Positions 1 through 9,261 of a stretch of 64,000 bases of DNA are shown in pieces. Each line of letters opens with the position of its first letter. The first letter of the stretch is position 1. The DNA is taken from the NCBI GenBank assembly GCA_913774715.1, contig CAJYHS010000041.1, positions 1-64,000 of the forward strand, in the 5' to 3' direction. Under the pieces are notes generated by a model. That model was not told the DNA's origin, made no database searches, and was given only the letters and a program-made list of their open reading frames with translations. This stretch comes from an uncultured Siphonobacter sp. (GTDB lineage Bacteria; Bacteroidota; Bacteroidia; Cytophagales; Spirosomataceae). Made by a program: the position numbers and the translations under genes.

Positions 1-97
1 CAAGTAATTAGGATATTTTCACAGAATACGGAATAGATGATCCGGATGATTTGGCTTTTCGCGAGGCAGATGATCCGGATTTCTTTTTGCGTTTACC

Positions 98-1225
98 TCA
101 CCAAATCAGAAAACCCGTGAGGGGTAAAGAGGCTGAAATCAAACTAAAAATCGTAAACAGGATTTGTGTGGGCCAGCCGTAAATCCGACCCGTGTGTAAA
201 TCCAGATTGGAATTTCGCCACTTCATCGCCAGCGGTTTCTTGTGGTGGTCAATGCGGTCGAAAAATTCACCCGTTTTACTGTCAAAAAAGAAGTAACTGA
301 AACCCCGCCAGCCGTCTTGATTATGGTTGAGAATGGCGTAACACTGCATGGGTTTGTCGGCTTTATCGCTGAAGTAAATACCAATAAGTTTATAACTATT
401 CGGCACGTACTGCTGAATTTGAGCGAAAGCAAGATCTTCTGCTGGAGCCAGCGGTTGATGGAGCGAAGGCGTTTTGTATTCGCGGGCAAAGTTAGGTTTC
501 TCTTTCGCCCCTAATATCCGGTAAATACCCCCTTCCCACCACTTGAAAGACCACACCAGGCCGGTAATGGCGATGAATAACAGGAGGGGTAAGGCATAAA
601 AACCCAAGGTGTTGTGCAGGTCGTAATTCGTCCGTTTCCAGTGTCCATTCCATTTGATGGTTAACCGACTCCTCAGATTTCTGATCTGTCGGGGTAACCA
701 GAGAATAAAACCCGTTAGTAGCATAAGAATAAAAATCAGCGTGGAGCCACCAACGATGAAACTGCCGATGGGTTTGGAAAGTAACAAGTGCTGATGAATT
801 TGCCGATCTACATTGAAAAACTCGTATTTCCGATTGACTACACCTAGAACTTTTCCCTGATACGGGTCCACGAATACGTCATTCCAGTAATCTACCTGAG
901 AAAAATAGGTAAGGCTTACTTTCTCCTTAGGCGTCACTTTCTGAGCGGAGAAGATATAAGGTTCAGCCGCATCCCCGGAAATTTCCACCGATGTGAGTTT
1001 CTTTCCGGGGATGGCCTGAGCCGCTAGCGTTCTTAACTGCGATAGATTCAAAGGCTTCCCCAAGGGTTTCACCCGATATAATTCCGAGTGAAAGACTCTG
1101 AAAAGCTCTTCTTCGAATACGTAAACCGTACCAGTAATGGAGACGATGAAAACCACCAGTCCCGTGAAGAGGCCGAGCCATAAGTGAACGACTCTGGTGG
1201 CTGCTTTGAATCTACCTTTTGCCAT
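98..1225 (-). CDS. PepSY-associated TM helix domain protein (possible siderophore-iron reductase)
   Basis: ORF 98..1306; likely start is internal ATG at 1225 (MAKGRFKAATRVVHLWLGLFTGLVVFIVSITGTVYVFEEE), overlapping the upstream TonB receptor stop as TAATG. PepSY_TM-like N-terminus and several hydrophobic segments. Confidence 0.85.
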   Translation of the reverse strand: MAKGRFKAATRVVHLWLGLFTGLVVFIVSITGTVYVFEEELFRVFHSELYRVKPLGKPLNLSQLRTLAAQAIPGKKLTSVEISGDAAEPYIFSAQKVTPKEKVSLTYFSQVDYWNDVFVDPYQGKVLGVVNRKYEFFNVDRQIHQHLLLSKPIGSFIVGGSTLIFILMLLTGFILWLPRQIRNLRSRLTIKWNGHWKRTNYDLHNTLGFYALPLLLFIAITGLVWSFKWWEGGIYRILGAKEKPNFAREYKTPSLHQPLAPAEDLAFAQIQQYVPNSYKLIGIYFSDKADKPMQCYAILNHNQDGWRGFSYFFFDSKTGEFFDRIDHHKKPLAMKWRNSNLDLHTGRIYGWPTQILFTIFSLISASLPLTGFLIW

Positions 1226-3708
1226 TAGAACGTATAATTTATCGTTAACAGCGAATTGGATGGAGCACCGGGGAAGAGGCGGATGTAATCGTAACCACCT
1301 ACCCAATACGTTTTATTGGTAATATTATTCAGGTTATACTGAAGCTGAACCTTACCCACATTGTAATACACCGCCGCGTTAAACAGCAGGTACGAAGGAA
1401 TCGTCTGAGCGAGGTTAATGGAAAGATTACGCTTATCCACAAAATTGGTACCCAGACCAATCCCCAGCCCTTTGAAGGTCCCATTTGCGATAGAGTAGCG
1501 GGTCCAGAAATTTGCTAGGTTGCGGGGAGCGTTGGGTTTCTGAATGTTACGCTCGGACTCAATCAGCGTTTCGGTAATTTGAGCTTTATTATACGCATAA
1601 GAGGCAATCACACTCCAGTTAGGCAGAATCCGTCCGATGATGTCAAATTCGACCCCGCGGGAAACCTCTGCACCTACCTGACGTAATAAATCAGGATTCT
1701 GAGCATCATTGGCGTTATAGAGTGTGTTCCTTTGTTTGATTTGATAGATCGCAAAAGAACCCGTCAGACGATCTTCGAGCCAGCTTGTTTTTGCTCCGAA
1801 TTCAGCCATGTTGCTTTCCATGGGATCAAAGGGACCGCCAGCATTAGGGTTGGCAATCGTAGAAGCCGTTTGTGGATTATACCCCTGTACATAGGTACCA
1901 TAGAGGTTAATATTTGAGTTAGCCGTAAATACTAAGCCAAAACGAGGTAACCACACAGACTGATTCGTTTTCTTCTCCGTAGCCATTTTATATGCGGCAA
2001 AGTCTGTATAGTTTTCATACCGAACCCCTAGCAATGCCTGGAATCGACCAATCTTAAGTTGCTCCTGAATGTATCCAGCATTGAGATAGTAATACGTAGG
2101 ATCAAATGAACGCTGGGCATAGAATAACTTGCTATCATCCTGAATGCGTTGTGAATTCAGAATAGCACTCAGATCAAAATGAGGGACATTGGGCACTGGA
2201 TTTCCACTGGCATCAAGTAAGTATCGGGATTTATTAGCCGGGTTATATGTAGCAATGAATCCGTTATTAGCCGCATTTCGGTAGCCACTGGCCTGCAATT
2301 GCGAACCACCCACGGGTAGTTTTTCACTGCCATAGTCATAGCCCACCACTAAACGATGTTCGAGGGGGCCCGTAGAACCTTCCACATTGAAGTAACCTGA
2401 GAAATTATCAATATATCGGTTTCTTTTTCGCAGGAATACCTGCATGGCCACTTTGTCGGGTAGAGCGGCTCCTGCCGCATCCACGCCGTAAGCATTGGCG
2501 GAGCGGTGTTCGTACAGATCTTCCGAATACCCGGTTCTCATATAGGCCGCATTGAAACTAAGCCAGTTGGTTAGTTTCCGATTGAGCGACAACGATACAT
2601 TGTACGTCTGCTCATTCAGGTAATCATTACCTGTACTCAAAGACAGAGAAGTAGGCGTAGAATACAAATCGTTCGTACCCATAACCGACTGCCCACGATC
2701 CAATCGACTTCTGGAATCATTATACACCAGGTCAAAATTGATACGGGTTTTGTCATTCGGCACGAAGGAAAACGATGGAGCAATAATTAGATTTTTATCA
2801 AATTGTAGATCGCGAAACGACTGCGTATTTTCATATCCCAGATTCAGACGATATAATAGTGTACTGTCCTTGTTGGCGGGGCCAGTAAAGTCGGCAAGAG
2901 CACGGAAATTATTAAAACTCCCCAGCGAAAAACTTAATGATTTACGATTTTCATCCAGTGGTTTTTTCGTTACCCGGTTTACCGTACCTCCAGGGCTGGC
3001 GTTACCGAACAGAGCTGAAGAGGGCCCTTTTAGTACTTCCACGCGTTCCAGGTAATTCGCCAGGGGTTGTTTCCAAAATCCTGTACTGGTACGTAGACCA
3101 TTGATTAATTGGGTATTAGATTGACCATTAATGCGGAATCCACGTATAGTCAGATCATCGTAAAAAGTAAATTGAGTAACACCGCTGAAGTTTTTCACTA
3201 CTTCACCAACTCGCATCAAGCCCTGGTCAGCGATAAGTTCTTTACTAGCGTAGGAAACCGACTGAGGAATATCCTTAATGTCTGTGGCTGACTTACTCCC
3301 AATAAAGGTGGTCGACGTTTTATAAGTCGTTTCTTTTCTGCCAATAATTTCTACCTGCTGTAAAGAAGTACTACTGGAACTTAAGGTAAAAGTGTATTCT
3401 AGTCCTCCTGAAGTGGATGTTTTGATCTGATGGGAACCAGGTTCGTAACCAACAATGGAAAGATTTAGTGTATAGGATTTCCCTGGTTCAAGGGCTAGTT
3501 GAAAATGACCTTTTTCATCAGTAGTTGTTCCTGATTTCGAAGGAGAAACCATCACGTGTACGCCTTCAAGGCTTTCACCAGCAGCAGTTTTGATGATGCC
3601 TTGGATAGTTCCAGGAGTTAGGTCAGCATTCTTTTTCTGCGAAAAGGCTGCATTTGACCAAAGTAATAAGCTCAAGTAAACAAATGGGAGATAGAACTTC
3701 TTATACAT
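1225..3708 (-). CDS. TonB-dependent siderophore receptor with CarboxypepD_reg-like N-terminal domain
   Basis: 827 aa, signal peptide, plug motifs (SVSYASKELIADQGLMRVGEVVKNFSGV; RVEVLKGPSSALFGNASPGGTVNRVTKKP), C-terminal aromatic residue (NYTF). Confidence 0.92.
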   Translation of the reverse strand: MYKKFYLPFVYLSLLLWSNAAFSQKKNADLTPGTIQGIIKTAAGESLEGVHVMVSPSKSGTTTDEKGHFQLALEPGKSYTLNLSIVGYEPGSHQIKTSTSGGLEYTFTLSSSSTSLQQVEIIGRKETTYKTSTTFIGSKSATDIKDIPQSVSYASKELIADQGLMRVGEVVKNFSGVTQFTFYDDLTIRGFRINGQSNTQLINGLRTSTGFWKQPLANYLERVEVLKGPSSALFGNASPGGTVNRVTKKPLDENRKSLSFSLGSFNNFRALADFTGPANKDSTLLYRLNLGYENTQSFRDLQFDKNLIIAPSFSFVPNDKTRINFDLVYNDSRSRLDRGQSVMGTNDLYSTPTSLSLSTGNDYLNEQTYNVSLSLNRKLTNWLSFNAAYMRTGYSEDLYEHRSANAYGVDAAGAALPDKVAMQVFLRKRNRYIDNFSGYFNVEGSTGPLEHRLVVGYDYGSEKLPVGGSQLQASGYRNAANNGFIATYNPANKSRYLLDASGNPVPNVPHFDLSAILNSQRIQDDSKLFYAQRSFDPTYYYLNAGYIQEQLKIGRFQALLGVRYENYTDFAAYKMATEKKTNQSVWLPRFGLVFTANSNINLYGTYVQGYNPQTASTIANPNAGGPFDPMESNMAEFGAKTSWLEDRLTGSFAIYQIKQRNTLYNANDAQNPDLLRQVGAEVSRGVEFDIIGRILPNWSVIASYAYNKAQITETLIESERNIQKPNAPRNLANFWTRYSIANGTFKGLGIGLGTNFVDKRNLSINLAQTIPSYLLFNAAVYYNVGKVQLQYNLNNITNKTYWVGGYDYIRLFPGAPSNSLLTINYTF

Positions 3709-3834
3709 AGAATTTAATTAATTTAGATTAATTAAAAACAAAGGTATATGTGTTCATTCTTTCTAAATATAAGTTAACCTACTAACCCCAATCTTTTAAT
3801 CTCATTTTAATAATTGAGTACTGTTACTTAATGA

Positions 3835-3868
3835 AAAAGGTCGTGCATTACCTAATGCACGACCTTTT
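3835..3868 (-). terminator. Rho-independent terminator downstream of sppA
   Basis: Perfect 16-bp inverted repeat AAAAGGTCGTGCATTA-CC-TAATGCACGACCTTTT between sppA stop and the TonB receptor. Confidence 0.8.
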
Positions 3869-3886
3869 ATTAAATGAACCGTAGTA

Positions 3887-5659
3887 TTAACGAATGTTGA
3901 TTTCGTAAGGTAAACGAGCCTGTAAACCGTTCATCGTCTGTAGTTTCTTCAGTTTCTGAACGTAAGGAACCAGATCTCCGAAGGTTGAATTCATAAGGCG
4001 AGCTTCCTGCTCGGCATCTACGGTATCAAATAAGGTTTCGAAGAATTCTTTTTTAGCGGGATAACGAACCCGGTATTCACCCGTTTTCAGTTTTGCCTCG
4101 GAAGCAGCTATTGAAATAGCTTTATCCAAGCCACCCAGTTCGTCAACCAGACCGTTTTGTTTGCCTTCTAAGCCCGACCATACGCGACCGCCAGCAATGG
4201 CTCTGAGCTGTTCAACGGGCATTTTACGACCCTGAGCGGCTTTGTTAGTAAATACCTCATAGAAGCGATCCGTTGAACGCTGGAAGTGAGCTTTTTCAAA
4301 ATCATCCATCTCACGAGTCAGCGTTGGATAATCCGAATGAGCGTTGGTATTCACACGGTCAAAGGTGATCCCTAACTTATTTTTCGTGAATTCATCGATG
4401 CGGAAAAACAGAGAGAAAACGCCAATGGAACCCGTAATGGTGGTAGGCTGAGCCACAATTTTGTTACAACCCATTGCCAGATAATACCCACCCGAAGCGG
4501 CATAATTGGACATGGAGGCAATCACTGGTTTTTTCTCACGAGCCAGTTGAATTTCCCGCCACATTACTTCCGAAGCCAGGCCAGAACCACCGGGGGAGTT
4601 AATACGTAAGACAATGGCCTTTACATTCTTGTCTTTACGAGCCTTACGAATTTCAGCGGCTGTTTTTTCAGAAGCAATCTGTCCGTCGCTATTGTCACTG
4701 CCATCGACAATGCTACCTTCAGCTACGATCACGGCAATTTTGTTATCGGTATTGGGAGAATCCGTATCGGAAATCGTTTTCAGGTACTTATCCAGGCTTA
4801 CGTAATTAACTTTTTTATCATCCTCGATTTTCAGAACCTTATGGATTGCAGTATCAAACTCATCGTAATATCCGACGTTGGTAACCATCTTATTCTTCAG
4901 AGCATCGGTAGGCTCATAAGCTTTGAGCGAATCAGCGATGCTTTTCAATTCCATAACTGAAATTCCACGACTTTTAGAAACTTCATCCAATACCTGATTA
5001 TAAATGGAATTCAAGAAAGATTTGGTCTGCTCGCGGTTTTCTTCGCTCATATTTTCGCGAAGGAAAGGTTCCACGGCACTTTTATAATTACCCACACGGA
5101 AAACTACGGGCTTAATATCAAGCTTATCGAAAGTGCCTTTATAAAATTCGTATTCGGCATTTAATCCATTAAAATCAATACCACCGGATGGATTGAGGTA
5201 AATCTTATCGGCTACGGAAGAAAGGTAATACCCTTGTTCGCTGTAAGTTTCACCGTAAGAATAAACGAATTTGCCTGATTTTTTGAAGTCGATCAGAGCA
5301 TTACGAACTTCTTCGAGAACGGCCCATCCCGTGCTGGGAGAATTCGCTTTCAGATAGATACCTTTGACTTTCGCATCCGTTTTAGCGTAGGCCAGGGCTT
5401 GCTTTAACTGAACGACTCCCACCTGACTTTTGCTACTCATGAAAGGTCCACTCAAATCAGACAAAGGATTGGACACATTATCGTGTTCAGTAAAACTTTT
5501 GTTTAAATCCAGTTTTAATACGGAATTGTCATCAAGGGTTACGTTTTCACTAGCCGAGCCAACGGCTGAGGCAATGCCAAAGATTATGAAAAACGCAACG
5601 ACCGAAAAGAGTACCAGTCCTACAAGGGTAGCAAGTACATATTTCAGAAACTGTAGCAT
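3887..5659 (-). CDS. sppA: Signal peptide peptidase SppA, 67K type
   Basis: 590 aa; N-terminal TM; two S49 domains; catalytic context NYAASGGYYLAMGCNKIVAQPTTITGSIGVF. Confidence 0.93.
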   Translation of the reverse strand: MLQFLKYVLATLVGLVLFSVVAFFIIFGIASAVGSASENVTLDDNSVLKLDLNKSFTEHDNVSNPLSDLSGPFMSSKSQVGVVQLKQALAYAKTDAKVKGIYLKANSPSTGWAVLEEVRNALIDFKKSGKFVYSYGETYSEQGYYLSSVADKIYLNPSGGIDFNGLNAEYEFYKGTFDKLDIKPVVFRVGNYKSAVEPFLRENMSEENREQTKSFLNSIYNQVLDEVSKSRGISVMELKSIADSLKAYEPTDALKNKMVTNVGYYDEFDTAIHKVLKIEDDKKVNYVSLDKYLKTISDTDSPNTDNKIAVIVAEGSIVDGSDNSDGQIASEKTAAEIRKARKDKNVKAIVLRINSPGGSGLASEVMWREIQLAREKKPVIASMSNYAASGGYYLAMGCNKIVAQPTTITGSIGVFSLFFRIDEFTKNKLGITFDRVNTNAHSDYPTLTREMDDFEKAHFQRSTDRFYEVFTNKAAQGRKMPVEQLRAIAGGRVWSGLEGKQNGLVDELGGLDKAISIAASEAKLKTGEYRVRYPAKKEFFETLFDTVDAEQEARLMNSTFGDLVPYVQKLKKLQTMNGLQARLPYEINIR

Positions 5660-5725
5660 AAGGTATGATATGGTGTGTTTTGGAAAAGTAGTATAAGCTA
5701 ATGCTGTTGTATTCTATAAAAATAA

Positions 5726-5749
5726 CAAGCCCGTCTTGCAACGGGCTTG
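5726..5749 (-). terminator. Hairpin terminator downstream of ppa
   Basis: CAAGCCCGT-CTTGCA-ACGGGCTTG in the ppa-sppA gap. Confidence 0.55.
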
Positions 5750-5803
5750 AAATAAGTCTGAGCGGGATTTCCCGCGGATGAAAGGACGTCAGAAAGGTTC
5801 TCC

Positions 5804-6433
5804 TTAGATAAGGGCCGTTTTAGACGTTAGAGTTTGGTAATCCTGACGGCTCTTGCGAATGACTTCATGAGCTACGTCACGACCATATACGCTATCGATT
5901 TCGATAATCGCTTTGGCTTCACCCGGAATATTTTTGTACGTCAGGAAGTAGTGAACCAGACGATTTAATACGCTTTTAGGGCAATCGTTCAGATCAGTCC
6001 AGCTACCGTAAACGGCATCGTTTTTCAGAACGGCGATGATTTTATCATCCGCTTCGCCTTTGTCGATCAGGCGAATACCACCGATGGGGATGGCCTGAAG
6101 GATAATGTTACCGTGAGGGATGGTTTTTTCTGCCCATACACAAATGTCCAGCGGATCTCCATCACCTTCAGGAATGTCACGACCTGACTGCTCCGTAGCG
6201 TACTGAGCGATGGCGTCGCCGCAGTAGGTTTGGGGCAAAAAGCCGTACAGACAAGGCATATAGTTAGAGAAAAGCTGAGGACGGTCAATTTTCAAAAAGC
6301 CCGTTTCTTTGTCAATTTCATATTTAACCGTATCCGTGGGTACAATCTCAATGAAGGCGGTAACAACTTCGGGGGCATTTTCCCCGATGGGGACCCCGTG
6401 CCAGGGGTGTGCAATTTGGGTCGAAAAACTCAT
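5804..6433 (-). CDS. ppa: Inorganic pyrophosphatase
   Basis: 209 aa; EGDGDPLDICV signature and family I layout. Confidence 0.92.
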   Translation of the reverse strand: MSFSTQIAHPWHGVPIGENAPEVVTAFIEIVPTDTVKYEIDKETGFLKIDRPQLFSNYMPCLYGFLPQTYCGDAIAQYATEQSGRDIPEGDGDPLDICVWAEKTIPHGNIILQAIPIGGIRLIDKGEADDKIIAVLKNDAVYGSWTDLNDCPKSVLNRLVHYFLTYKNIPGEAKAIIEIDSVYGRDVAHEVIRKSRQDYQTLTSKTALI

Positions 6434-6522
6434 AGGATAATAACCGATTTAATGCGGCTTGACAGACAATAGTCGCTAAAATTAATTAATTATATGTTAT
6501 AAATGACTCAGTATTAGAACGG

Positions 6523-7503
6523 TTACACTTTTTCTTCCATTCCTACTTTTTCCCGAAGCTTGTATTCCGTCGTTCGTTCGGCATTGGAGGCCATTAATTC
6601 ACCGAGAAAACCGGCCAGAAATAATTGCGAACCAACAATGATAGCCGTAAGGGCCAGGAAAAATTTCGGATCGTCGGTTAAGTTACGGAATTTATGACCC
6701 GCAGCAATGCTGTAAACCTTGTCAATGCCCAGCCAGGCTGTCGCAACAAAGCCAAGTAAAAACGAAATTACTCCAAAAGTACCAAATAAGTGCATCGGCC
6801 GCTTTCCAAAACGGTTGACGAACACAATGGTGAGCATATCCAGCAGTCCGTATATAAAACGCTCTAAACCGAATTTGGTTTTGCCATATTTCCGGGCCCG
6901 GTGCTGAACGACTTTTTCTCCAATTTTTGAAAAGCCGTTCCATTTGGCCAGAATGGGGATATTCCGGTGCATCTCGCCGTATAAACGTACGGATTTTGCC
7001 ACAGGAGCGTCGTAAGCTTTCAGTCCGCAATTGAAGTCATGCAACTGAACGCCCGAAACCCAGCGAGAAACGGCATTAAATAATTTCGTTGGAAGAGTTT
7101 TGGTCAGGGGATCGTACCGCTTCTGTTTCCAGCCCGAAATAAGGTCGTATTCTTCTTCAGTGATGAGACGATATAATTCAGGAATTTCGTCGGGACTGTC
7201 CTGTAAGTCAGCGTCCATCGTAATAATTACCTGGCCTGACGCTGCCTGAAAACCGGTATATAACGCGGCTGACTTACCGTAATTTCGACTGAAACGCATA
7301 CCCCGAATGTGCGGATTCTGGAGGGAAAGCTGGCGAATCACCCGCCAGGAGTGATCGTTACTACCGTCATCCACCAGAATGATTTCATACGTAAACAGAT
7401 GTTCATTCATTACCCGTTCAATCCAGGCACAAAGTTCAGGAAGTGATTCCTCTTCATTGTACAGGGGGATGACAATGGATAACTGATAAAGGTATGGTGG
7501 CAT
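6523..7503 (-). CDS. Family 2 glycosyltransferase (DPM1/GtrB-like) with C-terminal TM helices
   Basis: 326 aa; SIVIPLYNEEESLPEL, ITMDADLQDSPDEIPEL, DFNCGLKAY; two C-terminal hydrophobic segments. Confidence 0.9.
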   Translation of the reverse strand: MPPYLYQLSIVIPLYNEEESLPELCAWIERVMNEHLFTYEIILVDDGSNDHSWRVIRQLSLQNPHIRGMRFSRNYGKSAALYTGFQAASGQVIITMDADLQDSPDEIPELYRLITEEEYDLISGWKQKRYDPLTKTLPTKLFNAVSRWVSGVQLHDFNCGLKAYDAPVAKSVRLYGEMHRNIPILAKWNGFSKIGEKVVQHRARKYGKTKFGLERFIYGLLDMLTIVFVNRFGKRPMHLFGTFGVISFLLGFVATAWLGIDKVYSIAAGHKFRNLTDDPKFFLALTAIIVGSQLFLAGFLGELMASNAERTTEYKLREKVGMEEKV

Positions 7504-7607
7504 TCTCGTAATATCCTGTGAATGAAAGTTTTCTATATAAACTCAGCGAAAATGCAGATATAGAGTAACGTGAATAGATACAAATTTGATCTACGCTGAG
7601 GGTTTAT

Positions 7608-8330
7608 TTAGAAAATCAGGTAATAATCTTTTAGCAAATTTACGAATTCCGGCGTGTACTCGTCCGCTTCGTTGCGGATACAAAGCATTTCCGGGGTAAT
7701 TTCTTTCGGGCTTTGAGATTTGCTGAAGGTAGAAACCATCCGAAACGGAGCTTTAGCGGGTGCGTTTTTCAGGATTAGCTGTTCCTGCAAATGAAGATCG
7801 AACGAAGCTAATTCCTTACTTAATAATTCGGTTTCAAAAACGGGTAATAAGACCGTAAATCTTCCCGCTGGTAATAGATGTCTTTCAACAGCCTGAGCTA
7901 ATTCCGGAAAACTCAAACGTTCGTCGTGAGCGGCTCGATTTCTTCCTTCTTTTGGCGAACGTAAGGAATTCTGAAAAAAGGGAGGGTTGGAAATAATTAA
8001 CTCATATTTTTTGTCAGCCTCTACCTCCTGAATGGCTGCTTCAATCACGCGGATCTGAGCTGAAAATGGACTCTGAGCAATGTTCTGACGAGCCTGTTCG
8101 GCGGAATGGGCGTCAATTTCTACAGCGTCAATCTGATACTCTGATTCCTGAATTCGTTGGGCGAGCATGAGAGGTAACAAACCCGTGCCGGTACCAATAT
8201 CCAGGATTTTACGCGTATCCGTAACCTTGGTCCAGGCTCCCAGCACGCAAGCATCCGTGCATACTTTCATGGAAGTCTGCTCCTGATGAATGGTAAATTG
8301 CTTGAATTGGAAAAAAGAGTTACGCGGCAT
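7608..8330 (-). CDS. tRNA1(Val) (adenine(37)-N6)-methyltransferase-like protein
   Basis: ORF 7608..8384, likely start at internal ATG 8330 (MPRNSFFQFKQFTIHQEQTSMKVCTDACVLGAW); SAM motif ILDIGTGTGLLPLMLAQ and catalytic ISNPPFF. Confidence 0.88.
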   Translation of the reverse strand: MPRNSFFQFKQFTIHQEQTSMKVCTDACVLGAWTKVTDTRKILDIGTGTGLLPLMLAQRIQESEYQIDAVEIDAHSAEQARQNIAQSPFSAQIRVIEAAIQEVEADKKYELIISNPPFFQNSLRSPKEGRNRAAHDERLSFPELAQAVERHLLPAGRFTVLLPVFETELLSKELASFDLHLQEQLILKNAPAKAPFRMVSTFSKSQSPKEITPEMLCIRNEADEYTPEFVNLLKDYYLIF

Positions 8331-8352
8331 GCTGTAATGAATCAGACGGAAG

Positions 8353-8985
8353 TTACTTACGACCAAAATCAGCGGGATTTTCACCCCAATATTCGGTTTC
8401 CCATTTTAACACCCGGGTTGTGTACGTATTATTTTTTAACCAGGTTTCAGCCCGGTCAATTAACTCGAAAAGGACCTTGTTCGCTTCTGTTTCGGGAAGT
8501 TTGGTGTTCGCAAGCTTATTACGAACCCAGCTAATAGCCGTTTTGGAATCAGAGTAGAGGGGCAGCTGACTATTTACTTTTTTGAGATGAGCCAAGCCGT
8601 GAACGATGGCCAGAAACTCGCCGACGTTATTGGTGCCATCCGCAAAAGGGCCCATTCTGAAAATCAGGGTACCGGACGGATATTCAACACCCTGATATTC
8701 CATCACGCCAGTGGAGGTATTCCAGGCTGCATCAACGGCTAGGGAAGGGGTAATGGGTTTACCTACGAGAGCCGAATGCTTAGGAGTGGTTACGGCTTTC
8801 TTTGCCGTACCGATGTACTTGCCAGGCCCATCCCTAAGGGCCATGACGGCCTGTTGTTTGTCTTCAAAAGATTTATACTGAGCTCCATTGAAGCCCTCAA
8901 TCTGGGCTTTGGCGTCATCCCAGTGCTCAAAAATTCCGGTATGCCGTCCCTTCCAGACTACGTAATATTTGGTTTTCTTACTCAC
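8353..8985 (-). CDS. rnhA: Ribonuclease H1 with N-terminal viroplasmin/hybrid-binding domain
   Basis: 210 aa; KKTKYYVVWKGRHTGIFEHWDDAKAQIEGF...KYIG plus RNase H residues (VDAAWN, NVGEF, YSDSK, NPADF). Confidence 0.9.
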   Translation of the reverse strand: MSKKTKYYVVWKGRHTGIFEHWDDAKAQIEGFNGAQYKSFEDKQQAVMALRDGPGKYIGTAKKAVTTPKHSALVGKPITPSLAVDAAWNTSTGVMEYQGVEYPSGTLIFRMGPFADGTNNVGEFLAIVHGLAHLKKVNSQLPLYSDSKTAISWVRNKLANTKLPETEANKVLFELIDRAETWLKNNTYTTRVLKWETEYWGENPADFGRK

Positions 8986-9135
8986 GAGGGCAAAAATACG
9001 ATAGAGTTTGGAGTTAAGGGTTTTGAGGGTAGAGTTTTCTACTTCTTAGCGTTGATTACTACTGTTTCCTCATCTGCCCCGGGACAGCAGAAATTAAAGC
9101 ATTCTAAAAAGAAATGGCTGGTGCAAACACCAGCC

Positions 9136-9261
9136 ATAACCCTAAACTCATAACCCTAAACTCATAACCCTAAACTCATAACCCTAAACTCATAACCCTA
9201 AACTCATAACCCTAAACTCATAACCCTAAACTCATAACCCTAAACTCATAACCCTAAACTC
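9136..9261. repeat. Minisatellite: 9 tandem copies of the 14-mer ATAACCCTAAACTC
   Basis: Copies at 9136, 9150, 9164, 9178, 9192, 9206, 9220, 9234, 9248; last copy touches the stop codon of the ABC exporter gene. Confidence 0.98.

Noticed and set aside
9136-9261. CRISPR-like array
   Set aside because: Units are identical 14-mers with no spacers and no cas genes; it is a simple tandem minisatellite.
9136-9261. True telomere or linear replicon end
   Set aside because: The telomere-like motif is internal to a normal gene-dense region with genes continuing on both sides.
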